Source: Candidatus Troglogloeales bacterium
GTDB lineage: Bacteria; Nitrospirota; Nitrospiria; SBBL01; SBBT01
NCBI GenBank assembly: GCA_005239595.1
Contig: SBBT01000115.1
Location: forward strand, 1-16,695
Direction: 5' to 3'
Length of the DNA stretch: 16,695 bases
The notes under the pieces were generated by a model. The model saw nothing but the letters and a program-made list of their open reading frames with translations. It had not been told where the DNA came from and searched no databases. Within the stretch, counting starts at the first letter, position 1. Every line of letters starts with the position of its first letter. Shown here one piece after another: positions 14,005 to 16,695 of the stretch. A program made the translations under genes and the position numbers.

Positions 14005-15729
14005 TCACTCACCTGAGGACGTCTTATTCTTCCTAACGCGCAAAAAGATCCATCCCTCGATCAGCACCACCACCGCCGCCACAACAGGCGGGACAACATA
14101 CACTTTTGTCGGAACAGGCGGCTCTAACATAAGGTAGTAGTATGTGGAAAGGGCCATTCTTCCATCCACCTCACCCGCATCGCCATCCCAGACAAAAAAG
14201 ACGACTGGAATATTCTGTCCCATCTCCAGCTGGGCATCCTTTTCTTTATTCGTCGTCTGCAAGGCGCGCTTTAAGACAACCTGCCATCTCCCGTTCGTCC
14301 ACTTTGCGCTACTTACCTTCAGATTTTTACTGTCTCGAACCTCGAGGGCATCAATGCCATGACCTTCTATTTCGTTGACCGAACCGTCCGACATCCATTT
14401 CCAAATGTCAGTCCCCCGTTTCGTGTCCCCATGAACAAAATACGGTTTTTCGGGGGACGGGAGTTTTTCCCACTTCTGGGCAAACTGAATGGCAATCCCG
14501 TCATTATAGGTCCCCACCGGGTCAGGATTCACTCCCTTCATCGGACCTTTTAGTTCATCGTTCTCGTGTGTATGCATCACCGTATTGATTTCGGGAAAAG
14601 ACTCCGATACCAACCTTTTCACATCATAAACCGCTTCTTTATTTTCATCCCGATGGCTCTCTGTCCGATCATTCCACTCAAGAAGAAAAGCTACCTCTTT
14701 TTTGTTAAAGAGGGTACGAACCCGAATGTCGTCTACTGTGCGGATAAAATGGCGAGGGGGCTGAATAATCTGGCTGGCCAAACCTACATATTGGGGGTTC
14801 AGCTCTCCCCATCGTGGGTCGCTGGGATCGTTTGGGGTCTCCCCTTCTTTTAAAAATTTACCCTTGATGACAAAACTGATCTGGGGCTTATTGGTTTCCT
14901 TATCAACAGGATACTTTTCAGAGAGCGACATCACAAAATTAGCGACGTGCCAACGATCCTCTACCGAAAGCGTATCCGCAAAAGAGGGCATCGGGGTGCC
15001 ATTCAAGCCGGTAGAAACTTCACGGAAGACATTTTTGGGATTATACGGATCACGGCGGTTCCCTCTAAAATTCCACGGCTTCGTTAAGTCTGCCGGAAAA
15101 ATCGGGAATCCCCAATCATCCCGCTGCGTCAGATTGCCATTGCCGCGGCCTTCTTCTCCATGGCATTCAACACACTTCGCCTTGACCATAAAAATCTCAC
15201 GGCCTTTCTTAATGCTCTCCTCTGAAGAAGATATCTGCTTTCCATAATCAATCGGCGTAAATGTCTCATCGGGATCATCAAACTTTCGATCTTTAACCAA
15301 GTGGTTTTTTACAAATCCGATAACCTGCCGCCGTTCTTTCTCCGTAAGGATGCCATCCCATGGCGGCATAGCAGATCCTGGAAGACCGTTGGTCACCGTT
15401 AAGAAAAGGTCTTCATCCGTCGGAAGTTCTCCACTGGCGGTTTGGCGTATCTTGAACGTCCCCTGATTAAAATTTCTGGGTTTAGTCGATAACCGAATCG
15501 CGGAAGGGCCATCCCCCGCCCCATCCGGGCCATGGCACCAGACACACTTTCTAAAATAAATCGCCTTCCCCGCCTCAATATCCTCTTTGCTCTCTTTCAC
15601 AGGGCGAACGATTTTAGACCCATCCTGCGCCTGAACATGACCTACCGAAAGAAATGCCCCGCCCGCCAAGAACGTAAGCGCAAGGCCGATAAAAATCCAC
15701 TTCGCTGTCTCCCCCTTCTCTTCCTTCAT
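14005..15729 (-). CDS. Tail-anchored dihaem cytochrome c with an ethylbenzene-dehydrogenase-type haem domain
   Basis: This 574-residue exported electron carrier has four parts. Residues 11-34 are a signal segment with a VQA/QD cleavage site. Two cytochrome c class I domains follow, with CVWCH (62-66, likely ligand Met121 in SAMPPW) and CVECH (186-190, likely ligand Met247 in TPMPSF). Residues about 285-535 resemble the haem b domain of ethylbenzene dehydrogenase gamma and related DMSO-reductase-family gamma subunits. Residues 543-564 form a membrane helix followed by a basic tail, so the body is periplasmic and tail-anchored. In Nitrospira-like organisms such proteins are candidate NxrC-type subunits or partners of other molybdoenzymes. 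It lies 40 bp after the membrane cytochrome gene, with AAGGGAGAG ahead of the ATG. The exact partner enzyme is unknown; nxrA/nxrB-like genes are not in the window. Confidence 0.88.
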   Translation of the reverse strand: MKEEKGETAKWIFIGLALTFLAGGAFLSVGHVQAQDGSKIVRPVKESKEDIEAGKAIYFRKCVWCHGPDGAGDGPSAIRLSTKPRNFNQGTFKIRQTASGELPTDEDLFLTVTNGLPGSAMPPWDGILTEKERRQVIGFVKNHLVKDRKFDDPDETFTPIDYGKQISSSEESIKKGREIFMVKAKCVECHGEEGRGNGNLTQRDDWGFPIFPADLTKPWNFRGNRRDPYNPKNVFREVSTGLNGTPMPSFADTLSVEDRWHVANFVMSLSEKYPVDKETNKPQISFVIKGKFLKEGETPNDPSDPRWGELNPQYVGLASQIIQPPRHFIRTVDDIRVRTLFNKKEVAFLLEWNDRTESHRDENKEAVYDVKRLVSESFPEINTVMHTHENDELKGPMKGVNPDPVGTYNDGIAIQFAQKWEKLPSPEKPYFVHGDTKRGTDIWKWMSDGSVNEIEGHGIDALEVRDSKNLKVSSAKWTNGRWQVVLKRALQTTNKEKDAQLEMGQNIPVVFFVWDGDAGEVDGRMALSTYYYLMLEPPVPTKVYVVPPVVAAVVVLIEGWIFLRVRKNKTSSGE

Positions 15730-15769
15730 TGAACGAACTCTCCCTTATGATATCGTTTATTGGTAATAT

Positions 15770-16695
15770 TTAATCCCACGACCTTGGATAAAATCCCGTA
15801 TGCCAATATTCGAAGACGATCACTTTCCACATCTCATCCGTCGTCAGATGTTTCTCCCACGGCGGCATAGCCGACGCCCAGGGGAAGGACTCACGCGGAA
15901 CCCCCGGCCCCCCCTTCGCCACACGCCAGAAAACAAATGTCTCTTGTAATTGGGCAATCGTTCCGGGATCCGCAAAGTTCGCAGGAATAGGGTTAAACGC
16001 AAAGGCAAACGGCCCTTTGCCATCCAGGTTATCCCCATGACAGAGAAAACAGCCTGCCGTGCCGAAGAAAACAGTTCCTCCATCTCTCACATTTTGCAAA
16101 AACTTCGGCGCATTTTCCGCAAAAGGGTTCTGCCCCATGTATTTGCCCTCTGAACCCACCTTCAGATATTGACCCGCTTCATCGACACGATAGGGATTCT
16201 CTACTGTCTGCAAGGTAAAAATCTTATCATGCACATTAATGCTGGCCGGAGGCGCAGGGTGGACGGTCCGTAATTCAATCGGTTCTTCAAATTTGGGTAC
16301 CATCTTATCGTAAGTGCCATAGGCCAATAGCAACGGTAGCGCCGTAAACGTCACATATCGACTCGCCTTTCCAGGCCCCCTTTCCGCCTCGAGCATCACC
16401 ATAACAGGCCGTCTAAACTCCTGCCATGACGGCTCTGTGATGGAAATATAGAGAAAGATCGCAATCGTCGCGATACCCATGTAAATCGCTAACAGGGTAA
16501 ATGGGATCGGAGGTTGGAGAAAGACCCGCAAGACAATATAACAGGTAATCCAGATAATCGGTGCCTGAAGAAGTTTTGGAATCGGGAACCCCAGCTTTTC
16601 CTTAACAAGCCAAGCGAGAAAAATAACTGTCAAGAATGTCCCCATCTCGACAATGAGGGCAAATGTCCCGGCGTTAATCCACCCCCCCGCTCCCC
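15770..16695 (-). CDS. Polytopic membrane cytochrome c (monohaem), 5' end outside the window
   Basis: The protein has several membrane helices followed by a periplasmic haem c domain. An ATG at 16645 exists, but the frame stays open to the window edge and reads GWINAGTFALIVE into the first helix with no ribosome-binding site at that ATG, so the real start is upstream of position 16695. Counting from that ATG, helices lie at about 1-15, 27-43, 47-69 and 98-112. CFLCH is at 199-203, and the likely haem ligand Met260 is in SAMPPWEKHL. The end is VFEYWHTGFYPRSWD. It resembles cytochrome c subunits attached to quinol-oxidising bc-type complexes, which would put it between the quinone pool and the dihaem cytochrome downstream. 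I could not name the family. Confidence 0.82.
   Translation of the reverse strand, partial: GAGGWINAGTFALIVEMGTFLTVIFLAWLVKEKLGFPIPKLLQAPIIWITCYIVLRVFLQPPIPFTLLAIYMGIATIAIFLYISITEPSWQEFRRPVMVMLEAERGPGKASRYVTFTALPLLLAYGTYDKMVPKFEEPIELRTVHPAPPASINVHDKIFTLQTVENPYRVDEAGQYLKVGSEGKYMGQNPFAENAPKFLQNVRDGGTVFFGTAGCFLCHGDNLDGKGPFAFAFNPIPANFADPGTIAQLQETFVFWRVAKGGPGVPRESFPWASAMPPWEKHLTTDEMWKVIVFEYWHTGFYPRSWD

Noticed and set aside
1..16695. CRISPR arrays, prophage, tRNA or rRNA genes
   Set aside because: No spaced direct-repeat array, phage structural gene or recognisable tRNA/rRNA sequence was found. The only repeats are the short tandem units described.

Overview
The window reads as a bacterial chromosome segment dominated by housekeeping genes, with a respiratory cytochrome cluster running off the right edge and a transposase relic at the left edge. 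My best guess for the source is a Nitrospirota-like chemolithotroph. That rests on the membrane-anchored cytochrome with an ethylbenzene-dehydrogenase-type haem domain, its three-haem partner system, the short-form AhcY and the style of the small HNH and zinc-ribbon proteins. This assignment is inference, not proof. No tRNA, rRNA or CRISPR array is visible.

Left part (1-4240): a decayed IS256/mutator-type transposase fragment is followed by three minus-strand genes read in the order mtnB (methylthioribulose-1-phosphate dehydratase), xth (exonuclease III) and a small HNH nuclease. Divergent from mtnB, a strong sigma70-type promoter drives a 92-residue protein of unknown function and thiD (HMP/HMP-P kinase). 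The intergenic region between the two units carries two unrelated 15-bp tandem repeats and a pair of coupled mini-ORFs ahead of mtnB. Convergent to thiD are a GNAT acetyltransferase and a 68-residue two-helix membrane protein.

A 55-residue zinc-ribbon protein (4413-4580) sits alone on the plus strand. It has a near-consensus sigma54 promoter, repeated upstream elements at the right distance for an enhancer-binding protein, and its own terminator.

Centre (4608-12665, all minus strand): the order of transcription is ahcY, accD, argS, tgt, yajC, secD, secF. Tgt-yajC-secD-secF is the classic Sec accessory cluster, with a GTGA stop/start overlap between yajC and secD. A TTGACA promoter with a perfect inverted repeat in its spacer precedes ahcY. 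MetK lies just upstream of it, so AdoMet synthesis (MetK) and S-adenosylhomocysteine removal (AhcY) are adjacent. With the distant MtnB they cover parts of the AdoMet cycle and methionine salvage.

Right part (13956-16695): a strong hairpin terminator separates metK from a minus-strand cytochrome pair. The upstream gene is a polytopic membrane protein with one c-type haem, truncated by the window edge. The downstream gene is a 574-residue secreted, tail-anchored protein with two c-type haem sites and a DMSO-reductase-gamma/ethylbenzene-dehydrogenase-like haem b domain. This cluster is the most distinctive part of the window, and its catalytic partners would lie beyond position 16695.
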